Positions 46,565-56,199 of a DNA stretch of 64,000 bases are shown here, piece by piece. Each line of letters opens with the position of its first letter. The stretch's first letter is position 1. A program made the position numbers and the translations under genes. The stretch covers positions 24,962 to 88,961 of the forward strand of contig BJOX01000359.1 in the NCBI GenBank assembly GCA_009731375.1, written 5' to 3'. The notes beneath the pieces are model-generated. The model searched no databases, had not been told where the DNA came from, and saw only the letters and a program-made list of their open reading frames with translations. The stretch is from Paulinella micropora. Lineage: Eukaryota; Cercozoa; Imbricatea; Euglyphida.

Positions 46565-47311
46565 ATGGCCACGCGAACACGCGTCAAGTTCGAGTTTTCT
46601 TTGAGACGCAGCGGTTCGGCCATTCCGGCCGTCCCACAGATAGGAGGAGTAGTCATGAAGAACCTCTGTAATGACAGAAAGACCCTGTTCATTATCCAGA
46701 ACCCGATTCTACATCTCCGCCCTTATTGGAAAGACCTGGTTCAGTTCGCCTCACCCTTGTGTAACCATCGGTGTTACCACTACCTACCATACCTCATTCG
46801 TGTTTTGGGAGTATACGACGATCCGTCTTTTTGACAATACGGACAACATCCGTTTGGTGCGCCACCGCCTCGATATCCGATCCGTCTTTTGACAATACGG
46901 ACAACATCCGTTTGGTGCGCCACCGCCTCGATATCCGACCGGTTCTCGAAGGTGGCGGCTACCAGATCCCAACAACCAATGAGGGCAAAATAGACGAGGA
47001 TGCGTGTGAATCCCGTGTTTTAGACAGGTACTACGGGTATGCGGGTACGAACCAATTCAGTTACGTGGCCACGCGCATAGGCACGAATCAGCTGATGCGA
47101 TCAGTGGTATACGTAGCCCCAAGGGTTCAGCAGGCCACGACATGGGCCCGGATATCCCGGCGCCAGATGTCAGATGTCCTAAGTAGGATTACCGCTGAAA
47201 ATAGGATCTTCCTAAATAACGAGGGATTTATTGCGCCCTAGTATATCGGTCCAGGGTATATCGACTCCCAGGTCGCCCTCACCTTTACAGGTGTTGCACT
47301 GAAATGCAGAA
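46565..47311 (+). pseudogene. G2 N-terminal segment (gag position), unrecognised
   Basis: Open stretches: FIIQNPILHLRPYWKDLVQF (46565-46834), then RVLDRYYGYAGTNQFSYVAT and AENRIFLNNEGFIAP (46771-47241), then after a TAG YIGPGYIDSQVALTFTGVAL to the gap. Reads as one polypeptide with one TAG and at least one shift, at a tandem duplication. Gag by position only. Confidence 0.45.
46819..46935 (+). repeat. 58-bp tandem duplication in the G2 N-terminal segment
   Basis: GATCCGTCTTTTTGACAATA begins one unit at 46819 and the next at 46878. The T run has five T in the first and four in the second, so the two copies sit in different frames. Confidence 0.88.
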
Positions 47312-47321
47312 NNNNNNNNNN

Positions 47322-47553
47322 GTGGTTTTCGATTACCGCGCGGTCAACGACCGACTCCTCCTTCCGGTCCCCGGCCTTCCTAACCCCGATCATCACATCT
47401 CCGCGCTGGATATGGTTGATGGTTTCTTGCATCTCAAGATCGACCCAACAGACGACAGCCGCGACATCCTCGCCGTTACTTATGGACTCCGCGTGGACTT
47501 CTAGTCCCCAACTATATGACGCAGGGTATTCACTGCGCCCCTGGCGACTTCCA
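47322..47553 (+). repeat. Stray G2 RT piece between N gaps
   Basis: Matches 50999-51230 with two or so substitutions, one shared with the copy at 60153 (CTTGCATCTC for CTTGTATCTC). It encodes the RT LDMVDGFLHLKIDPTDDSRD segment. Placed between gag-like segments, it cannot be in its proper place. Confidence 0.85.
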
Positions 47554-47563
47554 NNNNNNNNNN

Positions 47564-48531
47564 AGACAGAAGAAAAAGTTTGTCGTTCCAGAGCGACAAA
47601 TCATGCATCCTAATGAACCATTCCCCCACACATATCGCGAAATTGCTAAATGCCCTTCCTCTCAAGTTGGTACTGCCAGCCTTGGTTATGAATCGGACCC
47701 CGCTGACGGTGTTTCATCACCCGCCGGCCTGGGGACGATCCAAATCCCAGCTGACCTCTATTCTAGCTCTGGGATTGGAAGGCTTTGAGCCAATATCCGA
47801 TACTCTTCTTTTTCGAAATCACATGGCGCACACCACAGCGACCGTATGGTTTCGTGGGTCACCTATCAGGACTCTACCCGAGAAGTGCGGCGCAGAGTGT
47901 GCGTCAACAGATTCTGAACCACACTGTCCCATTCCCATGGTCACACGGACAATTAGTGGCAACTGTGCGGACGGTGGAGAACCATGGGCCGCCTCGCGCA
48001 ACCGAGCATCTTGGCTGCCCCTTTTTCTTGCAGTACAAGTTTACCTTCGATAACATATGGCAATGGTTCGCATGCCTATATTATTTTTGGCGCCTGCCGT
48101 CGAACACTGATGTACGGTATTGCACCCATCCCTATGACGTCAAGCAGCAAATCCCAACTCATGCGACATACGTCTTATACGCGGAACTGCCCTCGACCTA
48201 TTTCGGCATGATGGATATGACAATATGTACAACAAACAGACAGAATTCTATCCTCTCGACAAGCCCATGGGACGCAGGCGGTGACGCGCTTAAACGTCAC
48301 TTTGAGGACATGAGGGACAGACAGATCCTCGATCAAAGGGTTAACATGATGCGGCAACCTTTCCCATGGATGGACGCCCGATGGGAAAACCACACTGACG
48401 CGCGGGCGCCAGTACAGCGGTACTTGCTTCAGGACCCGCCGCCTAGTGCGCACGAGAAGACGTTCTGGTACACGACCATACCAGCTGTTCCCTTTTTCGT
48501 ACAAGTACAGACCGAGACGCGTGCACTACAG
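47564..48531 (+). CDS. G2 N-terminal region, long segment of unknown fold
   Basis: Three frames follow one another: KKKFVVPERQIMHPNEPFPH (47564-47640), LNALPLKLVLPALVMNRTPL (47640-47800), then a 253-codon frame 47785-48531: PYGFVGHLSGLYPRSAAQSV, LQYKFTFDNIWQWFACLYYF, ATYVLYAELPSTYFGMMDMT, DMRDRQILDQRVNMMRQPF. Aromatic-rich and clearly protein-like. No Gag family or zinc knuckle recognised. Probably the capsid-type protein of the element. Confidence 0.55.
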
Positions 48532-48541
48532 NNNNNNNNNN

Positions 48542-49236
48542 TATGATGCGGCAACCTTTCCCATGGATGGACGCCCGATGGGAAACCACACTGACGCGCG
48601 GGCCCCAGTACAGCGGTACTTGCTTCAGGACCCGCCGCCTAGTGCGCACGAGAAGACGTTCTGGTACACGACCATACCAGCTGTTCCCTTTTTCGTACAA
48701 GTACAGACCGAGACGCGTGCACTACAGTACACCCTCCGTGCGGAAGAGTATGAAGAAACCCAGGTTACTAGTAGTTCACCCGGGTACCTATTCACCTTGT
48801 CTTGCGGACATTTTGAAGCCGTACTCGAGGGCACTACGAGCCAAGGGCTACCCATACGGCGCCCCAGCCATATATAAAGATATGGACATCAAGGAGGCGG
48901 TACCAAATGTAGCGCGTATCGATCTGGCGACGAAATATCTTGGAACTAGGATAGACGTTCAGGATAGACGGGACATAGCCGCATATTTAAACCTTGCCCT
49001 TGTACCCGTCGATCCTGGATGGCATTCAGTCTTTTCCATGCAAACACAGCGACGCCTCGAGGCGGCGATGATCCACAATCGCATCTTGCCCGAGGACGCT
49101 GACATGTTTTCGACGAATGGACATATCCAGCCCGCTCCAGCGCCTCAGAACCCGGCATCAGCCTATCCAGTGTTCCATATTTTCACCCGAGACGAAGCAA
49201 AGAGACTCGTCACAGCGCGAGCATATTTTCCATCGT
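48542..49236 (+). CDS. G2 N-terminal region, continued
   Basis: 48542-48731 repeats 48342-48531 after an N gap, with one A fewer (GGGAAACC versus GGGAAAACC), which moves the frame. Protein-like reading: HEKTFWYTTIPAVPFFVQVQ in one frame, then after a shift near 48760 AKGYPYGAPAIYKDMDIKEA, RIDLATKYLGTRIDVQDRRD, HSVFSMQTQRRLEAAMIHNR and ASAYPVFHIFTRDEAKRLVT. Unrecognised, but long, coherent and typical of a folded protein. Confidence 0.6.
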
Positions 49237-49237
49237 C

Positions 49238-49711
49238 ATGTTCGTCATCGTCATCATCGTCATCATCGTCATCATCGTCATCATCGTCATCATCGTCGTC
49301 ATCATACACATGCCCAATAGTCCCCTCTGCGGTGTCTGCCGTGACGGGACGTATAATACAGTATTCACTAGTAGGTGCGACGATTTTGGAACCGAGGAGA
49401 CGTCTCTGGGGGACACTGGTGCCCTTTCACCGTATCAGCCCCCGCCGACGAGAGGCCTTTTCTTCGATTCTCCGCTTGAACTCTCCACGTCTTCCATCCC
49501 GCTCGACTCCGCGCGGCCCTTCATCCGCCGATTCGAAATCACAGCGGTGCTTGGATTACGGGAAGCGAAGTGGGAAGGAGGAGAAAGAAGACTGTCCACC
49601 CACCAACAGCTCAGCGGCCAGCAGCAGTTCTTCCAGCACGACGGCACGCCGCCGACGCAAGCGAGCCAAGACCAACTGCCGGCCCAACGACCAATAACAA
49701 CGAAGCCGTGA
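49238..49711 (+). CDS. G2 spacer after the poly-Ser tract
   Basis: Past the microsatellite one frame reads CGVCRDGTYNTVFTSRCDDF, TSLGDTGALSPYQPPPTRGL and ITAVLGLREAKWEGGERRLS, another is Arg/Ser-rich. CGVCRDGTYNTVFTSRC has C-x2-C but no full finger. Which frame is coding is uncertain. Pro/Gln/Thr-rich toward the end. Confidence 0.4.
   Translation: MFVIVIIVIIVIIVIIVIIVVIIHMPNSPLCGVCRDGTYNTVFTSRCDDFGTEETSLGDTGALSPYQPPPTRGLFFDSPLELSTSSIPLDSARPFIRRFEITAVLGLREAKWEGGERRLSTHQQLSGQQQFFQHDGTPPTQASQDQLPAQRPITTKP
49241..49306 (+). repeat. TCATCG microsatellite encoding poly-Ser
   Basis: (TCGTCATCA)n over about 66 nt; in the frame of the preceding segment it gives an uninterrupted Ser run. A hotspot for length change. 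In the next frame it gives an Ile/Val run, which should not be read as a membrane segment. Confidence 0.9.
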
Positions 49712-49808
49712 CGACGACGACAACTAAGGCCCATCCGATCCCTTTTCATCCTCCTCCTCTTCTTCTTCTTCGTCCTCCTCCAGCTCTGTTCCGGCCCCAA
49801 GCGCAGCT

Positions 49809-50165
49809 TTGGGTAGCCGGACAACAGGTAAGTCAGGTAAGCAGGAGAGAACTGAGAATAAGAATAAGGAGCGGAGTAGGAGAGATAGCCGTGGCAAAGC
49901 CCATAATGTACAAGTACGGCACTATTATGAAGTTGCCTACGACCATCAGGGCTACCGTAAGAGATACCTCCGGGCAATGTCACGGGGCGAAAGCAAGCCC
50001 GTACGCACTCAGCACCAAGCCCAACAGCAGCGTATGCGACAGGCCATGATCCATGGTTGGAGAAAATCCACTCCAGAAATGGACTACTGGTATTCCGGCT
50101 CAGCGACATGTACCCAGAAGCAAACCGCCACGGCGCAGTCCGAGACGCGCACCGAGCGAGCCTAG
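49809..50165 (+). CDS. G2 segment before protease, basic/Gln-rich
   Basis: SGKQERTENKNKERSRRDSR, then HNVQVRHYYEVAYDHQGYRK and QQQRMRQAMIHGWRKSTPEM. Strongly basic, plausible nucleic-acid-binding end of Gag without Cys. Ends at TAG; a Pro-rich frame (50166-50376) follows with RPQNLVPETRSNIYAPRVPP. Confidence 0.5.
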   Translation: MGSRTTGKSGKQERTENKNKERSRRDSRGKAHNVQVRHYYEVAYDHQGYRKRYLRAMSRGESKPVRTQHQAQQQRMRQAMIHGWRKSTPEMDYWYSGSATCTQKQTATAQSETRTERA

Positions 50166-50446
50166 CCTACCCCGACCGGCTGACAGCCGACCCCAGAACT
50201 TAGTTCCGGAGACGCGCAGCAATATCTATGCACCACGCGTCCCACCTCCGGCAACGAAACACGAAAGCACCACCAACCCACTCGATGCTTATGCTTCGAA
50301 CATTGGCTGGTCCACAATGTCGATCGCCTCCTTCTCCGGGACAGCTGCGCTTCCGTCCACACTCCCCTCAACATGAGCCGGAGACGTGCAGGACGCAGTG
50401 ACAACCCGCGGAGCCGTGTCCGGACCCCATCAAGCCTCATATTATT
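50166..50446 (+). pseudogene. G2 protease start with DSCAS
   Basis: At 50340-50354 the frame HNVDRLLLRDSCASVHTPLN resembles a retropepsin active site with Cys in place of the Gly of D-S-G. It runs on to a shift near 50430, after which KPHIIVAQLMLPHDRDHPPI ends in SGLDWL, the usual distal protease motif. The Asp is present; D-S-C is not a known functional form. Confidence 0.5.
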
Positions 50447-51181
50447 GTGGCCCAACTGATGTTACCGCATGACCGGGATCATCCTCCGATCAGCGGCCTA
50501 GACTGGCTTTCTATGCACATGGCTTCGGAGCCATATATATTACTCGTCACATCAGATGACATCACCGGGCTATTTCCAGACCCCGTTTTGATGCTCTCAG
50601 AGCGACTATGCCGACAATACCTGGACGAACAGAAAGAAAAGAAGGCCGAACCGCCTAAACCCAAGTTCGGCCCGGATACAATTAGCTCCAACCTTACTCC
50701 CCCTCAGAAGAAAAGAGCGAAAGATTTCCTCGAGCGTTACGGCGGCCGATTCCTAGATAAGGCTGGCTTTTTTACGCACACTGTTATCTCTTTGAAGCTA
50801 TGTTCAGGCGCAAAGCCCATTTGGGTTCCTTGCCCCCGATGGACGCCTGCTGTTCGAGAGTTCCTGACCCAGTGGGCAGACGAAATGCTTGCCACCGGCC
50901 GCTATAGCTTCGCCTCTCCAAATTGTGAGTGGGTTACTCGGCCGTGCCCCGTAGGCAAGTTTGACTCCCTCTTACAGGATCATTTTAGAGGCATCCGCAT
51001 GGTTTTCGATTACCGCGCGGTCAACGCCCGACTCCTCCTTCCGGTCCCCGGCCTTCCTAACCCCGATCATCACATCTCCGCGCTGGATATGGTTGATGGT
51101 TTCTTGTATCTCAAGATCGACCCAACAGACGACAGCCGCGACATCCTCGCCGTTACTTATGGACTCCGCGTGGACTTCTAG
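50447..51181 (+). CDS. G2 pol: protease end and RT fingers/palm start
   Basis: 244 residues. PPISGLDWLSMH near the start is the distal protease motif. Then LTPPQKKRAKDFLERYGGRF, VISLKLCSGAKPIWVPCPRW, YSFASPNCEWVTRPCPVGKF, IRMVFDYRAVNARLLLPVPG and HISALDMVDGFLYLKIDPTD: RT fingers and first palm segment; the catalytic Asp region reads ALDMVDGF. Ends at a TAG a few residues before the frame resumes at 51193. Confidence 0.85.
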   Translation: MAQLMLPHDRDHPPISGLDWLSMHMASEPYILLVTSDDITGLFPDPVLMLSERLCRQYLDEQKEKKAEPPKPKFGPDTISSNLTPPQKKRAKDFLERYGGRFLDKAGFFTHTVISLKLCSGAKPIWVPCPRWTPAVREFLTQWADEMLATGRYSFASPNCEWVTRPCPVGKFDSLLQDHFRGIRMVFDYRAVNARLLLPVPGLPNPDHHISALDMVDGFLYLKIDPTDDSRDILAVTYGLRVDF

Positions 51182-51192
51182 TCCCCAACTAT

Positions 51193-51710
51193 ATGACGCA
51201 GGGTATTCACTGCGCCCCTGGCGACTTCCAACGCGCAGTCGACAAATCTTTTGGCCATCTCCCTTTCTGGGATCAGACGGCCGCGGCCTACATCGACGAC
51301 GTACACGTGGCCCATGACGACTTCGACGCTCATATAGACCAACTGGAGAAGCTTATGCAGGCTGCGGAGGCAGCCGGCTGTTACTTCGCCTCAGATAAGC
51401 TACGCATCGGTTACAACTCCCTTCCCGTGCTAGGCAAGGTCTGCAGCAAGAAAGCCGTCGCCGCCGACACCAGCAAGATAGACGCGATCCTGAAGATATC
51501 CGAACCGCAGAATATTACCGAGTTTCGATCCATACTCGGTATTACCAACTTTATTCAGGCTCATATTCCCAACTATTCTCGCTTGGTCGCGCCGCTCTCC
51601 GATCTACTCAAGTCTTCGAACGCCCGGCCCCCGGGACCCAACTTCTTCCGTGAGAAAGAAAAGAAATGCTTCGCTAAGCTCAAGCGTGTTCTGACAATGA
51701 TTCGCTACCG
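51193..51710 (+). CDS. G2 pol: RT palm (YIDD) and thumb
   Basis: GIHCAPGDFQRAVDKSFGHL, AAAYIDDVHVAHDDFDAHID (active site YIDD), CYFASDKLRIGYNSLPVLGK, NITEFRSILGITNFIQAHIP and YSRLVAPLSDLLKSSN match gypsy RT from motif to thumb. From about residue 173 the frame is out of register; RNase H begins in another frame. Confidence 0.88.
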
Positions 51711-51830
51711 ATCTTCGCCAACTACGACAAGACGCAGCGGCTCTATCTTCGGACGGACGCCAGCATCGTCAGCATCGGCGGAGCTCTACATTCGGGCCCT
51801 GAAAAGTCCGCACCCGTAATTTCTTATTTT
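51711..51830 (+). pseudogene. G2 pol: RNase H start (TDAS)
   Basis: In a frame without its own start: FANYDKTQRLYLRTDASIVS (first catalytic Asp at 51756-51758), then IGGALHSGPEKSAPVISYF. Connects RT to the RNase H frame downstream through shifts on both sides. Confidence 0.75.
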
Positions 51831-52066
51831 TGCTTAAATTCACTGATACTCAATCTCGGTGGGTCACATATGTTCGGGAAGCTTACGGTATAATTTACGG
51901 TGTCCAGCAATCGCGTTACTATATCGACGCTAGTGATCATCCGCTGACTATCGTCACGGATCATCGCCCGCTCATATGGCTATACCATGCCAGAAGCCCG
52001 ATGGTTGTTAGCTGGGTCCTAGACCACCTACAAACTATTCGCTTCAAGGTGGAATACGTTCACTGA
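51830..52066 (+). CDS. G2 pol: RNase H main part, ends at an in-frame TGA
   Basis: WVTYVREAYGIIYGVQQSRY (Glu), LTIVTDHRPLIWLYHARSPM (Asp), DHLQTIRFKVEYVH, then TGA. The same frame goes on as QGKHNLLPDALSRIPC, the usual RNase H end, so the TGA replaces a codon inside the domain. It is identical in all three assembled copies. Confidence 0.82.
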   Translation: MLKFTDTQSRWVTYVREAYGIIYGVQQSRYYIDASDHPLTIVTDHRPLIWLYHARSPMVVSWVLDHLQTIRFKVEYVH

Positions 52067-52510
52067 CAGGGTAAACATAATCTCCTTCCTGATGCCCTCT
52101 CTCGTATTCCTTGTATATCGCCCGGCCAACCCACCCTCCAATGGGGAAGTCGAAGCGACGAATCAGCTACTGGACACAATCCTGGCTACTATGTTACAGT
52201 CCAGTGGACACTCCTTTTGGCTCACGATTGAAGGCAGCCACCCGCAATTAGACGCGCGCTTTAAGAAGCACGACTGTCGAATTTTGCGCGGTGCACCGAC
52301 GATCAAGACCTTACAGGCCCCATGAGACTATGCCATAGTCATCCCGTCCGCGGAGCGTGCTCCGGAAGTAGCCCGTCAACTTTTTGCTCTCAATAAGCCT
52401 TTTGCTGTACTCGTTCCTCAGGACATGGTACACCTCGTACCCAACGGTGAGACCATCTCCCGCGAAACAGTCTTGGCATGTCACAGTGACTGCTTGTTCA
52501 TATTTTGGAT
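52067..52510 (+). pseudogene. G2 pol: linker between RNase H and integrase
   Basis: After QGKHNLLPDALSRIPC, coherent reading continues in shifts: 52092-52325 (FKKHDCRILRGAPTIKTLQ), then 52326-52490 DYAIVIPSAERAPEVARQLF and PFAVLVPQDMVHLVPNGETI. Unrecognised. Fits the spacer before the integrase zinc module. Confidence 0.5.
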
Positions 52511-52818
52511 TGGATCGTCACGCTGTGCTCAATATGTATGCCACATCACATGCCTCTCGCGTCACGCGCGCGGATATCCAGTCAGCGCAAAAGGATGATC
52601 CCGTTTTGAAACCGCTTTGGGACGGATCTACATCTATCGGCCAGGGTAATACTCTCCTCTTTCTCAAGGGAGGCCTAGCGGTACATATCATGCCCGACCG
52701 CTCCCGCCGCATATATGTTCCGAACCCCCTCATACGCAAGCTTGTCTCCCATGCTCACTTGATCCAGAACCACGCAAAGGTACCCACCCTTGCCCCATTG
52801 TCTCCCATGCTCACTTGA
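52500..52818 (+). CDS. G2 pol: integrase N-terminal zinc region
   Basis: SRVTRADIQSAQKDDPVLKP, NTLLFLKGGLAVHIMPDRSR, RIYVPNPLIRKLVSHAHLIQ and NHAKVPTL: the gypsy pattern Q-x-x-D-x-x...L-x-x-x-x-x-x-x-x-R-x-x-VP...H-x-x-x-x-x-H. A 57-bp partial duplication (GTCTCCCATGCTCACTTGAT at 52744 and 52800) breaks the end. The C-x2-C part lies at about 52891 as DCHFYQ, with the second Cys replaced by Tyr. Confidence 0.75.
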
Positions 52819-52860
52819 TCCATCAGATACATATGGTTCGGACCTGATGGGAAAGACAGG

Positions 52861-53170
52861 ATGCACGCCGACATTGAGGCTATCCTCAGAGATTGCCACT
52901 TTTATCAACTTTTTCACGCCCGCCTCAAACTTAATCATGGCCGCTATAACTCATTAGTCTGGAACCATCCAGGTCAAGCTATAGGCATAGATCATATTCA
53001 TGTAGGCATAGAAGGCGTACTCGAGCAGTACGTGTTAACTATAGTCGATCTATTTGCAGGTTACCTACTGTTTATTCCAGTCGTTTCCACCACAGTGACT
53101 GCTGAGGAGACCGGAAAACCAAAAAAGCAAACCCATCGGGCAAGAATGGTCTCTACGGAGGCCATCCTAT
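52861..53170 (+). CDS. G2 pol: integrase catalytic core, D1 and D2
   Basis: HADIEAILRDCHFYQLFHAR, WNHPGQAIGIDHIHVGIEGV (D1 in IGIDHIHVG) and QYVLTIVDLFAGYLLFIPV (D2 in TIVDLFAGY) match a gypsy integrase core. The frame continues to 53493, but beyond about 53170 the correct reading moves to other frames. Confidence 0.8.
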
Positions 53171-53730
53171 CTGACGATCATGATCTTTCCGTGGCAATCT
53201 TGCCAAGGCCTTCTTGGCAGGAATCGAATGGCTCACCACTGCGCCATTCAGGCACTCACAGACAAGGACAAGAAGGCTTGGCCCAAGGCCATGCCAGCCC
53301 TATCGTTCTCGCAGAACACTTACGTCTCAACCGCCACCGGCGTATCATGGCCCGCCAGCCACGTATATCAATCGACATCTTCGACGCTCCCGAAGTCATC
53401 GCTGAACGCGCGGCCCGGTCAACCGCCGCAATGACTAAGTCTGGCTCGACGGCCATCCAGACATCGATCCCCAACTCGACACTCTCCGCCTAGCCCGGAT
53501 TGCTGTCACGGCGTACATCAAGGAATACGTTTCCTTTACGCGCAAGGCCTCCAACGAACAGAAGAGCAAGCAACGGCCACGCAAACTACCCGATTGGAAG
53601 GTAGGTGACCGAGTCACGGTCTACCGTCCCAAACAATCCACCAAAGGTGTTCCCGCCTCCTCCGTTCTTCAAGACGACGGCTCGTACATCATATTGGGAA
53701 ACCCTCCAATAACAGTTTTCGCCTCCGACA
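53171..53730 (+). pseudogene. G2 pol: integrase core end and C-terminal region
   Basis: Pieces in three frames: LAKAFLAGIEWLTTAPFRHS, KKAWPKAMPALSFSQNTYVS with TATGVS, PRISIDIFDAPEVIAERAAR, then RIAVTAYIKEYVSFTRKASN, RKLPDWKVGDRVTVYRPKQS and KGVPASSVLQDDGSYIILG. These follow the usual order: core end, N-x-x-x-x-x-x-TG-x-x-P, GRxPR, then the KVGDxV barrel-like part. The third catalytic residue (Glu) could not be located. Confidence 0.72.
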
Positions 53731-54306
53731 CGAGCACACCAACAAGGTCCTCCGCAAGATCGACATCGCGCACCTTAGCCCCTACACGGCCCCGACAGAC
53801 ACGGCTCAAATCATCGACCCGGTCCGGGATCAGGAACACAATGACGACAAGAAGGACTACGCTATTGGCGAGGTTATAGCTTCATCGACGATGGCTCACT
53901 CAAGTTAGGAATGATCATGGACGAAGACCCCGCGGACGACCGCGACGACTTCCGGGTCCACCAGCTAGTCACTTCGCTATCCAACATGCAATACCGCCCA
54001 GTCTACGTGGAACCGGTTACCCATCCGGACTGCACTGTTACAGAAGGACTGACACATCTACAATGGACGCGGCCTCTCAACTCCTGGAAGAAGATGACAC
54101 TCGACAGCGAAAACGATCAAGTTGTACATCGGAATATCCAGTTCAAGCCGAACTCCAACAACAAGTTTAAGGGTTACATCATTCCCGACCAACTAAAACG
54201 TCTACGTAAGCCCGGGAGGCTTACAACGGTAAGACTTGAAATACGAATTCCACGTCTTCAAGACTTTGAAATCGAAGTAGACACTCAAGTGGTTTTTATT
54301 TTTTGA
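53731..54306 (+). CDS. G2 pol: extra C-terminal domain of unknown function
   Basis: After the integrase barrel: NKVLRKIDIAHLSPYTAPTD, IIDPVRDQEHNDDKKDYAIG, a shift near 53872, then SFIDDGSLKLGMIMDEDPAD, DFRVHQLVTSLSNMQYRPVY, TEGLTHLQWTRPLNSWKKMT and NKFKGYIIPDQLKRLRKPGR, ending IEVDTQVVFIF at TGA. About 190 residues. A chromodomain is often found here in gypsy elements, but I do not see its aromatic pattern. Complete copies at 54498-54872 (distal part) and 59484-60059. Confidence 0.6.
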
Positions 54307-55108
54307 ATCCCCGACTGACTCTTTTTTCTACCACATAACCGTGGGCCTCACTAAACAAGTTAGCGTCTTCTACCGTGAGGCTTGTATGATAGTAATATTC
54401 TCATACCTTAATCGGCATCAGCTAAGGCAGGCCGAGTCACACAATGCTATTACCGCTTTAAACACGTAGTGATAGTGCGGTTGGCCANNNNNNNNNNACG
54501 GACGACCGCGACGACTTCCGGGTCCACCAGCTAGTCACTTCGCTATCCAACATGCAATACCGCCCAGTCTACGTGGAACCGGTTACCCATCCTGACTGCA
54601 CTGTTACAGAAGGACTGACACATCTACAATGGACGCGGCCTCTCAACTCCTGGAAGAAGATGACACTCGACAGCGAAAACGATCAAGTTGTACATCGGAA
54701 TATCCAGTTCAAGCCGAACTCCAACAACAAGTTTAAGGGTTACATCATTCCCGACCAACTAAAACGTCTACGTAAGCCCGGGAGGCTTACAACGGTAAGA
54801 CTTGAAATACGAATTCCACGTCTTCAAGACTTTGAAATCGAAGTAGACACTCAAGTGGTTTTTATTTTTTGAATCCCCGACTGACTCTTTTTTCTACCAC
54901 ATAACCGTGGGCCTCACTAAACAAGTTAGCGTCTTCTACCGTGAGGCTTGTATGATAGTAATATTCTCATACCTTAATCGGCATCAGCTAAGGCAGGCCG
55001 AGTCACACAATGCTATTACCGCTTTAAACACGTAGTGATAGTGCGGTTGGCCATACGTTCCTACTAATGATGTATGTTTGGTATACTATATGTCGGGGCC
55101 CCGGCCTG
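54307..55108 (+). other. G2 3' flank, partly repeated across an N gap
   Basis: 54307-54487 (non-coding, AT-rich) is repeated at 54873-55053 after the gap 54488-54497; 54498-55053 repeats 53932-54487. The repeat then adds 55 nt (to TCGGGGCCCCGGCC) before the next gap. The 3' LTR should begin here but is not delimited. Confidence 0.6.
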
Positions 55109-56199
55109 NNNNNNNNNNCACTAGTAGGTGCGACGATTTTGGAACCGAGGAGACGTCTCTGGGGGACACTGGTGCCCTTTCACCGTATCAGCCCCCGCCG
55201 ACGAGAGGCCTTTTCTTCGATTCTCCGCTTGAACTCTCCACGTCTTCCATCCCGCTCGACTCCGCGCGGCCCTTCATCCGCCGATTCGAAATCACAGCGG
55301 TGCTTGGATTACGGGAAGCGAAGTGGGAAGGAGGAGAAAGAAGACTGTCCACCCACCAACAGCTCAGCGGCCAGCAGCAGTTCTTCCAGCACGACGGCAC
55401 GCCGCCGACGCAAGCGAGCCAAGACCAACTGCCGGCCCAACGACCAATAACAACGAAGCCGTGACGACGACGACAACTAAGGCCCATCCGATCCCTTTTC
55501 ATCCTCCTCCTCTTCTTCTTCTTCGTCCTCCTCCAGCTCTGTTCCGGCCCCAAGCGCAGCTTTGGGTAGCCGGACAACAGGTAAGTCAGGTAAGCAGGAG
55601 AGAACTGAGAATAAGAATAAGGAGCGGAGTAGGAGAGATAGCCGTGGCAAAGCCCATAATGTACAAGTACGGCACTATTATGAAGTTGCCTACGACCATC
55701 AGGGCTACCGTAAGAGATACCTCCGGGCAATGTCACGGGGCGAAAGCAAGCCCGTACGCACTCAGCACCAAGCCCAACAGCAGCGTATGCGACAGGCCAT
55801 GATCCATGGTTGGAGAAAATCCACTCCAGAAATGGACTACTGGTATTCCGGCTCAGCGACATGTACCCAGAAGCAAACCGCCACGGCGCAGTCCGAGACG
55901 CGCACCGAGCGAGCCTAGCCTACCCCGACCGGCTGACAGCCGACCCCAGAACTTAGTTCCGGAGACGCGCAGCAATATCTATGCACCACGCGTCCCACCT
56001 CCGGCAACGAAACACGAAAGCACCACCAACCCACTCGATGCTTATGCTTCGAACATTGGCTGGTCCACAATGTCGATCGCCTCCTTCTCCGGGACAGCTG
56101 CGCTTCCGTCCACACTCCCCTCAACATGAGCCGGAGACGTGCAGGACGCAGTGACAACCCGCGGAGCCGTGTCCGGACCCCATCAAGCCTCATATTATT

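Larger units (their letters stand above)
46545..55108 (+). mobile_element. G2: Ty3/gypsy-type retrotransposon, first assembled copy
   Basis: Plus strand: long N-terminal region (46565-50300), protease remnant (50340-50500), RT (50640-51650), RNase H (51711-52120), integrase (52500-53730), and an extra C-terminal domain (53731-54306). RT precedes integrase, hence gypsy type. About ten frame changes and one TGA interrupt it. N gaps at 47312, 47554, 48532, 54488 and 55109. Redundant copies follow at 55119-60127 and 60153-62750. No LTR delimited. Confidence 0.82.

Noticed and set aside
49238-49306. Apparent hydrophobic Ile/Val run suggesting a membrane segment in G2
   Set aside because: Produced by the TCATCG microsatellite in one frame; the frame of the preceding segment gives poly-Ser.
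49435-50109. 224-codon minus-strand frame in G2 (repeated at 55188-55862)
   Set aside because: Antisense to coherent plus-strand coding; Arg/Trp/Ser-rich composition typical of a shadow.
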